64,000 nucleotides of DNA from Diospyros lotus (Eukaryota > Streptophyta > Magnoliopsida > Ericales > Ebenaceae). The stretch is taken from the NCBI RefSeq assembly GCF_014633365.1, contig NC_068349.1:31758753-31822752 (forward strand), given 5' to 3'. The stretch's first letter is position 1, and the number at the start of each line of letters is the position of its first letter. The notes under the pieces were generated by a model. It had not been told where the DNA came from. It worked only from the letters and a program-made list of their open reading frames with translations, and did no database searches. Below, in pieces: positions 1 to 11,162 of this stretch. The position numbers were made by a program, and so were the translations under genes.

Positions 1-1
1 G

Positions 2-283
2 GTTAAAAAGATCTTACAGAAATCCTTAATCAGACCTAGCTAAAGCCCCAATGCATCCCCTATCCTACTTGTCAAGAAAAATGACGAATCATGGCGTTTT
101 TGTATTGATTATTGTCAACTAAATGCCCTGGCCATTAAGGAAAAGTTTCCTATACCAATCATAGAAGAATTGCTTGATGAACTTAAAAATGCCATTATCT
201 TTTCTATGTTGAACCTATGTTCAGGATATCATCAAATTCATATGGAACCTGATGATATCCCCAAAACTACTTTCAGAACCTGA
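2..283 (+). pseudogene. Ty3/gypsy reverse transcriptase fragment
   Basis: Frame 2 reads as the start of a gypsy RT domain: the IRPS.SP motif, then [21 protein letters not shown], the [13 protein letters not shown] block, and a motif-A-like [22 protein letters not shown]. The catalytic Asp of motif A (usually KLDLRSGYHQI) is Asn here. An in-frame TAA lies near base 41, and the frame ends at TGA 281-283, so the piece is dead. Just after motif A a short direct repeat (cctgatgatatccc at about 247-260 and 280-292) marks a slippage duplication. The upstream part of the element lies outside the window. It runs opposite to the neighbouring gag remnant, so the two belong to different insertions or to a rearranged one. 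Confidence 0.9.
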
Positions 284-382
284 TGATATCCCAAAAGTTT
301 CCTTCTTCTGTTGTTTCTAGAGATCAATAGCATCAAGTGTCTCAGCACTAGCAAGAGGGCTTGAGAGGTTGTCAAGTGATTA

Positions 383-1361
383 AGTGTCATCCTCCACTTC
401 CTCCTCCCCAATCTCTTCTTCCATGTACTCCTTAACCCTCTCCACAGCCAAGACCAAGGGAAGAGTATGTTTAGATCCTTCTATATCTTCAATAGGGACC
501 TCCTCAAGTGGAAAGACTTTTACTTGTCGGTGGGTGGAGTACACCAAGGACTCACTTTCAACAGGGTTGTCCTCCTTCCTTGCAGCTACCATTCTCGTTC
601 TTAATACCTCATCACCCTCATACTCCTCCTGAGCTGTATGAACACCACCTTCCTCTTCCATGGCTACTACATCAGCTTCCTGCACTACTTGATGAGCAGC
701 CTTAGGAACTCCTATGACAACATTAGTTTTGGGCCTTTCTCCAAACCAAGTACACAAGGCGTTTACAACCTATGGCTAGGTCCAATTCTACCCTTCCCCA
801 GCTCCAATTCTGGAACCAAGCATATGCAACACCATCCAAATAAGTTGCAGCCATTTTCACGTTCTCCCCTTCCACTACTCGGTGTTGGTAGAACATTTGT
901 TCGCACCGTCAGATCCACTACTGAGGTCTTTCTCTTCCAAACGGGGGAATGTCCATTTGTGACTCTGGAATGGTGGGGTGATTACTGCCAACCCCTTGGT
1001 CCCAATTATCCTCCTCTACCTCAGCTTTGTCATCCGCCTCCCTCGAATCATGTGATCTTTGTCTATTCATTGGCGTCGTTAGAATGGGAGCCAATGAAGC
1101 CCTAGGAGTGAATTCCATCGGAAGGCAGACATTAGGTTGCCGAGCTAACATGCTCAAGGCATTCAACTGCTGGCTGATTTGCTGGCAGAACCCAGCAATT
1201 TCCTCCTGGACCCCGTTAAAGGCTCGATCTAACTTGGCCATATAACCAACCACTTCCTCCTTGATTCCCAACTCCAGCATTTCCATCCAATCCTCCACTT
1301 GTTCCTGATTCTGTTGCCTTCCCCTTTCAATTGCATCCGATCGAAACTCCATCTGGCTCAC
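383..1361 (-). pseudogene. Ty3/gypsy gag remnant
   Basis: Read on the minus strand from ATG 1361, the frame begins with a coiled-coil-like charged region (residues 1-60, rich in E, Q and R) and a QQISQQLNALS segment, as in the N-terminus of plant gypsy gag. It stops at 918-920. The same frame continues past the stop with the classic gag core: RCEQMFYQHRVVEGENVKMA, a Y-L-D-G motif and AYAWFQNW (about 910-800), interrupted by a second stop at the position that is usually Asp in WLDRCEQ. A shifted frame (757-383) continues as an acidic tail not clearly matching gag. No zinc knuckle is visible. The PBS and LTR at 2411-2771 lie upstream on the same strand and fit as its 5' end. The call is firm for the core and weak for the acidic tail. 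Confidence 0.75.
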
Positions 1362-2410
1362 CCCACGTTGCCTTCAACTTCGAACCTCGATTTAATACAA
1401 TTCATGGTTAACATCCTGACTCTGCCTTCATGATCCGTTTCCGATCCAAAACCCATTGTGCCACTCTGATAACAACATTTATGTTGTGCAAATACTTCCG
1501 GAACTTGATTGAATTGGTTCGTCCTCCAAATTCACTTCACGAAATCCACTAAGATCTGGATCTACTTTGCTTCCAAATCCGATTCAATTCCGATTAACTA
1601 AATCGGCGATGGACCTCAATTAATTGGATCGGCTCTGCCTCAATTCATCCTTCTTGCCCAATCATCGACTAATGATTGGAGTACCCCCGCACTCCTCGAG
1701 TTCACCTTTCAAATCTGTCTCTCTTCACCCTCTGACGGACTCCAATCATCTCGAAACATCCACTACAGTTCACCGTCTGGGTTGGAATCCCCAACCGATC
1801 AAAGCGGCAGCATCAACAATGCACCTGATTGAATTCGTGCTAGCCTCACGCAATCACCGTCTGGGTTGGAATCCCCAACCGATCAAAGCGGCAGCATCAA
1901 CAATGCACCTGATTGAATTCGTGCTAGCCTCACGCAATCACCGTCTGTTTGGATCGGAATCGCCTCCACTCTGATTTGCTAGAACCACCTATGACCAGCA
2001 ACTCGTTGATGTTCAACAATGGAGTAGGAACTTGCTTCTCGTCGTCAACTTCCTAACTTGCGTTAATTGCCGAAGGCTGCCTATGTTCCAACGAAAAAAC
2101 GATCGACTTGCCACCAGTCACCCACAGCGAACGCTCCTATGTTCGCGTCACCTCCGACCTGCTACTTGAATTCGCTAAAATGATGCACAACTTCTGAAAC
2201 CAACCTATGCTTCACTTCGCAATTTCGAACCAAGAGTTGTTTTGCTCTCTCGGTTATGACCCATCCTTTGATTCCCCGGAATTTGATCGGAATTGTTGCT
2301 TGCACTCACCTATCAAGAGCTGAGAACCGCCGGGTTCGACCACCGTTGGAATTCGGTCCTTAGAACTAAATTGCTACAAGTTTGCTAGAATCACAGCCGA
2401 GGAACGATTG
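1362..2410 (-). other. Noncoding leader of the minus-strand gypsy element
   Basis: This stretch lies between the PBS (2411-2422) and the gag start (1361) and has no convincing ORF on the minus strand. It holds an 84-bp tandem duplication (separate entry). A second PBS-like TTATCAGAGTGGCA on the minus strand near 1459-1474 resembles the primer-binding motif and may be an old duplication of the LTR-proximal sequence. Confidence 0.5.
1771..1938. repeat. 84-bp tandem duplication, two copies
   Basis: Copies 1771-1854 and 1855-1938 look identical by eye, followed at 1939 by the first nine bases of a third unit (caccgtctg). The period is a multiple of three, so an open plus-strand frame runs through both copies, but that frame encodes nothing recognisable. 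Identity of the copies suggests recent slippage or unequal exchange. Confidence 0.9.
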
Positions 2411-2422
2411 ACTCTGATACCA
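2411..2422 (-). promoter_or_regulatory. Primer binding site, initiator-Met tRNA type
   Basis: The minus strand reads TGGTATCAGAGT two bases inside the LTR end. Plant retrotransposons primed by initiator methionine tRNA carry TGGTATCAGAGC, so this is an 11 of 12 match. It sets the orientation of the element (minus) and the inner end of the LTR. Confidence 0.85.
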
Positions 2423-2424
2423 TT

Positions 2425-2771
2425 TGTCACAACCCTAGAGTTTAGCTAGGGTCAAGGAAGGAATTGAAAGGAATTTGGGAAAGAAACAGAGAAGAATTGA
2501 AGGGGGAGATAAGAGTAGAATTAGGGAGAAAGTAGGGAGAAAAACAAGGGAGAACGAGAGAGAGAAAGAGAGCAAGGAGAGAATTATGAATTCAATATAT
2601 CCATTTTGCATACTCTTCTCTATATACTTGAGCTTATTTATAAGCTATACACTAAAAGAAATATCTAGAATAACAACCCCATATGCTGTAACAAAATGAC
2701 AAAAATAGGTCCTAACAAATAAAGGTATCTAATTACATTATTGCCCTTCTAATTATCCTTAGGTCGTGACA
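2425..2771 (-). mobile_element. 5' LTR of minus-strand gypsy element (347 bp)
   Basis: The sequence is bounded by TGTCAC and GTGACA, a perfect 6-bp inverted terminus of TG...CA type, with the PBS two bases from one end. It contains a purine-rich stretch (2470-2580) and A/T-rich promoter-like sequence. No second copy is visible in the window, so the element is truncated on its 3' side or its other LTR lies to the left. Confidence 0.8.
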
Positions 2772-3929
2772 GGAAGGTGCTGGAAATGGGGAAAAGTCTA
2801 GGAAAATGCTAGACAAATGGCCATTGGTTAAAACAGCACATGAGGGCTTAATTTCAGGTCAAATAGGTATCACTAACAGCCATTATCCATGTGAAAATTA
2901 AGGGAAAACTGATCTTATAGAGTAGCCCAAGGAATTAGAGGCTGGAGGGAAAGGTAAGCATGGTTTATTGCTTAGAAGGTCTCTCTATAAATGATAGTAA
3001 TTCCCAAGGTGAAGGTATAAGAAATCTGATCCTTCTAGAATAGGTCCAAGGATTAAAATGGAGTGCATAAGGAAGCTATGAGTATTTCAATGGTATGCCT
3101 AGTGAAATGTAAGGCATCTTCATTGGAAATTGTCCATGAAAGACTCTCAAGATGTAGCTGAGAACTTAGGTCAGTGTTTGAGAGTGTAGGATAAAGGAGA
3201 AGCTGGAAATTCTAAGGCATAGAGGATGGAACAGAAATTGACAGCTTATGATAGCCTAGGTTATCCAAACCTAAGCATATCTTGATAGGCTATTAGATAA
3301 AAGAGGCATAGGAGAGATGAGCAATCCTTTGAGTTTGAAGCAAACATAAGAAGGAAAGACAGTGGCAAAGCCTAAAGGCCGGTTTGGGGAGCTAGGAGTA
3401 AGTCTAGCAGTGTTTAGACCAATCCGGGTAAGGTGCACTGTTGTTGTGATGCTGTGTAAAAGTTTGGATCCTTTGGAATGGAGAAATAACATTAAGTATG
3501 GATTTGGTTTATGGTGGAGTGTACTTAGACGGAAAGTTATGTATTTTAGGTTATAGGTTGTATAGCTGGAACCCTAAAGGAATGTCTAGGTAGAGAAAGT
3601 TTAAATAGCCAATGGGCAGTTCACTTGGCTTAGATTCAGTCCCACCATGGGAAGGACCAAACATATTGATGTTAGGAAAGTTATTCATTAAGGAAATCCT
3701 TGAGAAGAAGGATCAATCCTAATAAGAGTTGCAAGTATTGGTAATGCAGCTGGAAGTATTATCCAAGGTATTCCATTGTTGAAATTTACAGCAGTGTTTT
3801 GATATTCTTAAATGTTTGTTGTTGTTTTTGAGTGATCAGGTTGTGCAGTAGTCCAAATGAGAGCAGCTCAAGTTCATCTATTGGAAGGCCAAGGCTTGTA
3901 TGGATGAATGTAGGAGCATACTCAAGGCA
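2772..3929. other. Noncoding sequence upstream of a copia-type LTR
   Basis: About 1.2 kb with stops in all frames. Nothing resembling gag or pol is recognisable. As it ends in a polypurine tract and an LTR, it may be the degenerate or non-autonomous internal region of that element. Confidence 0.4.
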
Positions 3930-3941
3930 ATGGTGGAGAAT

Positions 3942-4647
3942 TGTTAAAAAGTTGTCTCGAGTATAGGATAAGAAAATCAGTGAAAGCAATGCATTTGAGG
4001 GCCAATGAAGAATTAAATAGGAGTTTATATCCCAATCTATAATTAGTGAGGGGGGGGTTAAACTGTAAATATGTTTATGTCTTCATTGGGATATCCGCCT
4101 TTTCTATAAATAGAGGGCATGGGGTGTGTGTGCAACATGATTCATTCTCAATCTCTATGTTCGAGTGCAGTGTGTGAGGAAATACTTGTGTCCAAGAAAG
4201 TTCTTTATAATCTCCAAGAAGATTGTATTAGGTAGGATAGAGAAGGAAGAGAGTGATCAATCATCTTCTCATTTCTATTGTGATGGAGTGCAATTTCATT
4301 CTGAGAGAAAGACCGAAAAGGTAGCTTTGTAATCTTGTGGAATGAGGGATTGTTGTACTCGGGTATAGAAAGAGAAGGGTTGCCATTGTACTAATCGGTT
4401 TAATCAATAAAAGAAAGACCGCTTTGTGGGGGTTTGGACGCTAGATGTAGGGTCGCAACTGGTGCAATCCGAACCAAGATATATCACCTGCCGCTTCTTG
4501 TGGTTTGGTTGTTTCATTACTGTTTTCATTCCTTTAAATTCTGTTCTTTAAATTTCAGTCTTACTTCTGTTGTTTGGTTTTGATTTCGGGTGAAAAGTGG
4601 CTGAATTATTGTCTAAGAGAACTGATCCAGTGACCCTAGGATTAACA
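3942..4647 (+). mobile_element. Ty1/copia-type LTR (706 bp) with adjacent polypurine tract
   Basis: The LTR starts TGTTAAAAAG and ends ATTAACA, giving TGTTA/TAACA termini as in the complete copia element at 50642-56172. The bases just before it (3930-3941, aatggtggagaat) match that element's polypurine tract, so this should be a 3' LTR. A TATA box (ctataaatag, about 4100) and a poly(A)-like aataaaag (about 4405) are correctly spaced for U3-R-U5. No matching target duplication surrounds it, so it is not a simple solo LTR. It is probably a relative, not a copy, of the 50.6-kb element. Confidence 0.75.
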
Positions 4648-5960
4648 ACCATTACATGCCAAGTTTTAGCACAACCTTTCTAATATATGAAACTTTACAC
4701 AAAAGGCTCATCTCATAGTTCCAGGAACCTAAACTTTGCATGTGAAAGCATGCCCACAGAACCTATTTTGGGAATAACAGAAATAGAAAGTAATAGAAAG
4801 TAAACTAAGAAGCTCCAACGATTCCACCTCCACATATCAGTAAGGATCCTAGGGTTTTAATCTAGGAATTCGAGTGTCAAACGGGAAAAAGAAGAAAGGA
4901 AGAGAGAAGGGAGAGAATTTTAGAAAGAAGAGACGAGACAATGAGAGAGAGAAGCATAGCTGTAAGGACGAAATGAGAGAATAACTTTCACAATTTACTT
5001 GATAATTTCAGTAATCTAGCATAGCTTAATATATAAAAGCTATCCAGGTTCTTTTTATAGCAGTTACCACTAACCCTTACCACCAACCCACTACTTCCCC
5101 ACTACCCAATAACTGTAAATTAACTGTAAATAATTCAACAACTGTAAAAATAACAACTCCTAATTCTGTACCCCCTTCCTAATACTCCTAACTGTCAGAT
5201 AATATATTTACTCTTCCATCCCCATACCCGTTAGGAAATGGACATCCATTGGATACCTGTACCTGAACCTGTACCTGTTCAATTTAAATTAAAAATTATA
5301 TATTTATTTTATTTTTATGTCAAATTCTCAATCAAAATTTGATATATACCAAGGAAATAAAATACATATTTATATAATATCAAATGCTTATAGTAATGCT
5401 CATAACAACAAAATTACAACTGTTGCAGTCACCTACAGTCATTAAGTTAATCATATTTGCCATTACAAAAATCCATACAACATAAAACATCTCCAACAAA
5501 ATCAAAGTATGGGTTGGGTTTCAAAAGGCAATTTAATATAAGTTGTTTAGATTAGGCCTAATTGCAACTCATGACCTTAGCTTATCACTTCTAAATATAT
5601 TATTGTAGCTTGTATATTTATCTAATAACATGTGTACTATTAAATAAAATAAATATAAAACTAATAATACATGCAGGTAGGGTGCTCCCATACGCACACC
5701 CATTTTTCCTCCCTCCTCCATATTAGTCCCGTCAAATGAAATTTCGAGTCCATACCTACCCCAAACAGACCAGATTTGTCATATTAGTAGTCGGAGTAAA
5801 AATTGTGACATGGACATTGCCACATGATTGCCAAAGACTCTTAGGGATCATGATCTCTATGACAAATATCATGCTCCCAACTTGACACAGCCAAGTCTTC
5901 TCAAGCTGAGGAGAGATGATGGAGGAGGTTGGCAGCAACCTCTAAAGACATAAAAGGCAT
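4648..5960. other. Unclassified AT-rich sequence
   Basis: No coding region is recognised. Purine-rich 4880-4985 followed by 'agcttaatatataaaagct' near 5020 is laid out like the LTR at 2425-2771 on the minus strand and may be a worn copy. The short minus-strand frame at 5756-5938 has no recognisable product. Confidence 0.35.
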
Positions 5961-5966
5961 CCTAAA

Positions 5967-7856
5967 GCCATAGTTTTGAAAGGCGCGAGGCCATAGTTGT
6001 TAAAGGTGCGCCTAGATGCAAGGCGCCTTAAGGTGCCAGTTCGGCGCCTCGCCTGGGCAGAGGCGAGGCGATTTCAATGAGGCCCTCGCCTTGCACGGTG
6101 AGGCATCGAGGAAAGAGGCGCACCTAGGTGCGCCTCATGAAACTTAGGTTTTAATTAAAACCTGGGTAGCCCAATTCCTCCCCTCTTCTCGGATCCAACA
6201 TATATACATTACAACATATTACCCCATTTACTTAAAGTAAGTAAATATCCACATTTTCTTTTATTTATATTTTACCTTCCATTTACTTTAATACATAAAT
6301 GTAAATAAGAAAATACTCCCCATTCGGATTCAATAAAAATATCTAAAAAATCAAAATCCATGATAATAAGAAAATAGAATTTTACTTTTAGTTCAAACTC
6401 GGGATTTAGCGATTTTACCACTCTCAAAATACATACCTACTATTTTTGAAAAATTCATTAAAAATTATTTTAACAACAATAAATATTAGCTATCAAAATA
6501 CCAGGAGATAGTTTTTCAAAATGAAAACATTTTCTTATATGTCTCCTTATAATGCGTTAATCTTCTAAACTTAGAAAAATAGCATTTTTCAAAATGAAAA
6601 CATTTTATTGGGTGTTTATATGTTTATTTAGAACTTTGCATAATGATTGGTACTTGTTTGAGTTTGAGACTTTAAGTTTGAACTTTGATAATGTTTCTGG
6701 TTTAGAATTTGCATGATGAATGAATCAACTTTGATGATGTTAGTTTAAAATTTGAAGATAATGAATCATTAATGATATGCATGTGTTATTATTGATAATT
6801 TGATCATTTTTTATGATTTTACAAGATTTTGAGTATTTTTTCTAAAAGGTGCGCCTCGCTTCGCAAAGGCGCGCCTCAGGCTCTAGTACCCTTTGCTCCT
6901 CACACCTTTCAGAACTATGTTGAGACGCAGCCAGGCACAAAGGGTCCTGGAGTCTGAGGCGCAAGGCGCACGAGGCGAGACACGCCTTTATGAAGCGAGG
7001 CGCACCTTTTAGAAAAAATACTCAAAATCTTGTAAAATCATAAAAAACTATCAAATTATCAATAATAACATATGCATATCATTAATGATTCATTATCTTT
7101 AAATTCTAAACTAACAACATCAAAGTTGATTCATTCATCATGCAAATTCTAAACTAGAAACATCATCAAAGTTCAAAATTAAAGTCTCAAAATCAAACAA
7201 GTACCAATCATCATGCAAAATTCTAAACAAACATATAAACACTACAAGTCCACAATCAAGAAAATGTTTTCATTTTGAAAAATGCCATTTTTTCTAAATC
7301 TGGAAAATTAGCGCATTATAAGGAGACATATAAAAAAATGTTTTCATTTTGAAAAATTATCTCCCAGTATTTTAATAGCTAATATTCATTGTTTTTAAAA
7401 TGATTTTTAATGAATTTTTCAAAAAATAGTAGGTATGTATTTTGGGGGTGGTAAAATCATTAAATCCCAAATTTGTACAAAAACCAAAATTTTATTTTCT
7501 TATTGTTATGAATTTTGATTTTTTAGATATTTTTATTGAATCCAAATGGGGGATACTTTCTTATTTACATTTATGTATTAAAATAAATGAAAGGTAAAAT
7601 ATAAATAAAAGAAAATGTAGACATTTACTAAAACTAAAGAAATGTAAATATGTTATAATGTATACATGCTGGAACCAAGAAGAGGGGGAGGAATTGGGTT
7701 GCCCCAGGTTTAATTAAAACCTAAGTTTCATGAGGCGCGCCTCTCGCCTCAGCGCCTCACCGTGCAAGGCAAGGGCCTCACTGAAATCGCCTCACCTTAG
7801 CCCAAGCGAGGCATTGAACTGGCGCCTTGCGCCTAGACACGCCTTTAACGACTATG
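5967..7856. mobile_element. Foldback element: 1.9-kb palindrome with about 0.92-kb arms
   Basis: The left arm (about 5970-6895) and right arm (6938-7856) are reverse complements along nearly their whole length, separated by only a 42-bp loop. The outer 150 bp of each arm is rich in GGCGC/GCGCC motifs; the inner part is AT-rich apart from a second GCGCC cluster next to the loop (arms close with accctttg/caaagggt). The outer ends match as catagttgttaaagg versus the complement of cctttaacgactatg. cctaaa occurs at 5961-5966 and 7857-7862 and is a possible 6-bp target duplication. No transposase frame is present. Long-TIR architecture fits foldback or MULE-type non-autonomous elements; the family is not assigned. 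Confidence 0.8.
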
Positions 7857-8152
7857 CCTAAAACTAATTCTAAGTCCCCAGCATTGATTTGGATCATTAT
7901 GGATGAAGGATGCGCTTGGTAGCTTTGTTAGACTTAGTTTAATGTTTTAGGCATTGGTTCATTCTACATAATGTTCCTCAAGTCTTTTGGAAACACTAAT
8001 TATGTGTTTAGGTTTTATTTATGATCTTTTCCTAGTCTTATAACTAGTAGTTTCAATTTTTTGTTGAGTTTTCCTAATCCTAAAAGGAGTAGCATTACTA
8101 GAGCTCTATAAATACCATTGTAATATATTTTTAGTAATGAATGAAACTCTTA

Positions 8153-8456
8153 GACCATGTTCTTTTTGTTGTTTTCAAATCGTTTTCAATTTTCAGTTTT
8201 CCAAAACAGTGAAAATGTTTACTTTCATATTTTCAAAAACGCATTTTCAAAAACAAGGAAAAAATTTGTAAAGAAAACTCAAAACAAATAAAGTTGTTTT
8301 GATTGTTTTCATCACAAACATGCTCAAAATTTTTAAAACACGAAAAACGCTACAAACAAAAAAGAACGCATTTTCAGCAATCTCAAAATAGACACTGAAA
8401 ACACAAAACTAAAAATGAATTCAAAACTAAAAGCTGAAACACGAAGAAAACAGCCC
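8153..8456. mobile_element. Tourist-like (PIF/Harbinger) MITE, 304 bp
   Basis: Flanked by TTA at 8150-8152 and 8457-8459, the superfamily's 3-bp target duplication. The ends are GACCATGTTCTTTTTG and the complement GGGCTGTTTTCTTCG. The last 90 bases (tcaaaatagacactgaaaac..., gaattcaaaact) match the right end of the larger element at 19492-20617, so the two belong to one family. There is no coding capacity. Confidence 0.75.
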
Positions 8457-8460
8457 TTAG

Positions 8461-8566
8461 TTTTCTCTAAGCATGCTATGTTTTCTTTGAGTTGTGTTAA
8501 TACAATTCTTTTCTCTAAGCATGCTATGCTTTCTTTGAGTTGGGTTGATACAATTCCAAACCTAGG
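8461..8566. repeat. About 53-bp tandem duplication
   Basis: Two near-identical units (ttctctaagcatgctatg, ttctttgagttg, atacaattc) lie head to tail directly after the Tourist element. They differ at a few positions. They sit in the presumed U5 of the LTR-like fragment. Confidence 0.7.
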
Positions 8567-8599
8567 TGTGATAACTATGGCACCCTAGGTGTGATACCT

Positions 8600-11024
8600 A
8601 AAAGCTATCTCTTCCTTTGTTCCCTAATTCTCTAATTTCAGATTATTATTTTCATAACCCTGCTTCCGTACATGTTTTCAGCCCCTAAAATTCTTCTTTC
8701 GCCTGTAAATTGCCCCACCACATTACATATCTAAACCCTAGCTTTAACAACAATTTTCCCTAGCCTTCTAACCCTAAATAAGCCTCTGATCAGATAGGTA
8801 TCCTCAGAAGACTAGATCTGTCCTACATAATAATTGTATATTATTTATAGTTAGTTGTAGGTCACAATGTCATTGGCAAATATATATTCTTATTTGTTAA
8901 GAAAAAATCCCAAACAAAATAAATTCAAGAAAAATGAAATAATATAAAACCTAAAAGAAGAAAGAACAATAAATTTATTCTACAAGTTATGAAGCCCATT
9001 CTATACATCTTACAAGCAAGTCACAGGTTTGATCTTTGTTTCCATTCTAAGCTTCTTCCTTTGCTGACTAGCATAAACACAAGATGTAATCAACAAACAA
9101 TGTTTACAGTGTCCCAGTCCATTATAAGCAATTTCTTATGACCTTTATATTTAAATCAAATGTTCAAGTATAATCTACCCCTTCAATACTGGGATGGTCT
9201 CATCACATTCAATGTTTTCACCAACATCTTGAAAAGGATTGCAACTTCAACATCAAAATTGTACACCCCAATAACTGAAAAATGTTATACTGGGATGGTC
9301 TCATCACATTCAATGTTTTCACCAACATCTTGAAAAGGATTGCAACTTCAACATCAAAATTGTACACCCCAATAACTGAAAATGTTGGAGCAATATCATT
9401 GATCAAATTATATAAGCTTCCTGATATATTTTTGCAACCTACTTTAGATTTTAACTATTGGAATGATCAATTTTCACATGGCTATATCAAGCACCCAAAA
9501 AAAAATCTCTAAAATGACCAAAACTCAAACTTCTAACAGCATCAGTAGGAGCACAGTACTAAAAGGTAAGATAAAATCAAATGAAACCTTTTAAATATAA
9601 AGATAAGCCCTTCAGAAACCTCTTTGTTTCTTGATAGGCAGAAAACTGCAATGTGCAAAGGTTCATAAGCAGAGGAGTGTATGGAAGTTGGATACACTTC
9701 ACCCCCCACAGACCAGGGACACAGGTTGGTTCCTAACCCAGGATCAAACAAGAATGATACATCCATTATAGGGCAATCCTACCCAAGAGGCAAATGCCTA
9801 ACCCTAGGTGTCATTGTCGAAAGCTTGAGTTGATAACTGACTACCCTCACACCTAAATAACTTGATTTCATCACACCAAGGACCCCAATGGCAAAACAAA
9901 GCAAATGCTAAAAAGTATCCAAAGCTTAAAACCCTCTTTTAAATGCCAAAAGTTTTCCTATTTTATCCCCTTAAACTAGCCAAAGGATCCTAATGAGAAA
10001 AATACTAGGATATCATCGTTCTGCTTCCATCCAGAAGCTCCCATTAAGCAAGGAATGTCTACTAAATTCAAGAAGTAGTAATGACAATCAAGCCAGGAAA
10101 TAGAAGCCCATCACGATACAATTGATTTATTGTCATGTGGTTCACTCAAGTCATTGTGAATGGTCTCATTCTGTTATACTACTTTATCTATCATGGTACA
10201 ACAACAGCAATCAAGAGGCATGCCATCGAAACAGAAATCAGTATCACCATATTATATTTTAAATGGAAAAGGCTAATGCTGTACAAGCTATGGGTTAAGT
10301 TTAGTTACAAGTCAAATTTAAGTTATTTCAACAAAATGAACAGCGTATCCACATGGCATATGACCTGGTATATCTACCGGCATGCAGCCTGTCACAATCC
10401 CACCTCGAAACCCACAAGAAGATAATTGACCCAGCCTCTTTACATTCATTGTCAAAGTAATACCCTAAAATGGGTAAATTACTCAGTTTGAGTATATATA
10501 TCTATTGAAAATATATCTTTTATCTTCTTGAAATTCAAATAAAAAATAAAAACTAAAACGGTAAAGCAGCCCAGATTTCTGCCAAGATTTAGGTCCACAA
10601 ACATCTTTACCAATGTCCAAAGTATGTGAAGTTTCTCAATAAGGGAAAACAAAATAAGGGGCAAAAGGGCAAAGCACAGTGTAGTATAATCCAAGGAACT
10701 GCAGCGTATCCTTCGACATTACGCATTCACTATTCAACTCGGAGGAACAAAATTTACTTTCACTCTTATACTCCAGGCAAGAAAATTATTCAATACAGTG
10801 AATAAGACACTATCCACAATATTATCCCCACACAGCTCCTTATCCATAAATATCATATATGAAATAAAAAAATTAATCATCCCAGTCAAAAGAGACGATA
10901 CCATACCCAGGAAAACCCTAAATTCTTCACTCCAACAGTGCATTCATGAGACGTATTTACAGTAAACTCAAAATTTAATTAAATTTCAATGCCACGAACA
11001 GAAGATTAAACCGCAAAATCATAC
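8600..11024 (-). other. Presumed intron of the PWI-like gene
   Basis: This lies downstream of the splice donor at 11024. I found no frame that could continue the encoded domain (expected EYVIVLLKNGR-like) and no other gene. A 101-bp tandem duplication at 9190-9390 is the only notable structure. Short frames here are chance. Confidence 0.4.
9190..9385. repeat. 101-bp tandem duplication
   Basis: The unit starting tgggatggtctcatcacatt at 9190 recurs at 9291 nearly unchanged for about 95 bases, with a one-base difference in an A run (ctgaaaaatg versus ctgaaaatg). It looks recent. Confidence 0.9.
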
Positions 11025-11162
11025 CACGAGAGTGTCATCAGTGTAATCCCCCATGAACTCCTTCAGTTTCTCATTCACTCTCTCCCGCAGCATCGCAGCC
11101 CCATCGCCCATAAAGTTAACCCTAAAGGTCCGATCATCACCATCTCGATCCGCACCCTCCAT
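11025..11162 (-). CDS. First coding exon of PWI-like (Nab2/ZC3H14-type) protein
   Basis: ATG at 11162-11160 opens 46 codons ending ...KLKEFMGDYTDDTLV, directly followed by GTATGA, a good plant splice donor. The peptide begins MEGADRDGDDRTFRVNF and contains ERVNEKLKEFMGDYTDD. I recognise this as the conserved start of a plant protein whose N-terminal helical domain resembles the PWI fold of Nab2/ZC3H14-type nuclear poly(A) RNA-binding proteins; the family assignment is from memory and moderate. The next exon should continue EYV(I/V)VLL.NGR, and I could not find it to the left, where the 1.9-kb foldback, an LTR fragment and gypsy remnants lie. Either the intron exceeds 11 kb or the gene is truncated. 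The start is chosen because the frame has typical exon composition and the domain's usual start. The protein would act in mRNA 3'-end or export processes if intact. Confidence 0.7.

Larger units (their letters stand above)
7880..8580 (+). mobile_element. LTR-like fragment, interrupted by a Tourist element
   Basis: Sequence on both sides of the MITE at 8153-8456 reads as one plus-strand LTR-like unit: a TATA box (ctctataaatacc, about 8104), a start-site region, then a 53-bp duplicated segment. Boundaries were not found. Assignment rests only on promoter-like layout. Confidence 0.4.

Noticed and set aside
1624..1974. 116-codon frame with an internal 28-residue repeat
   Set aside because: The repeat comes from the 84-bp tandem duplication in a retrotransposon leader; no protein similarity.
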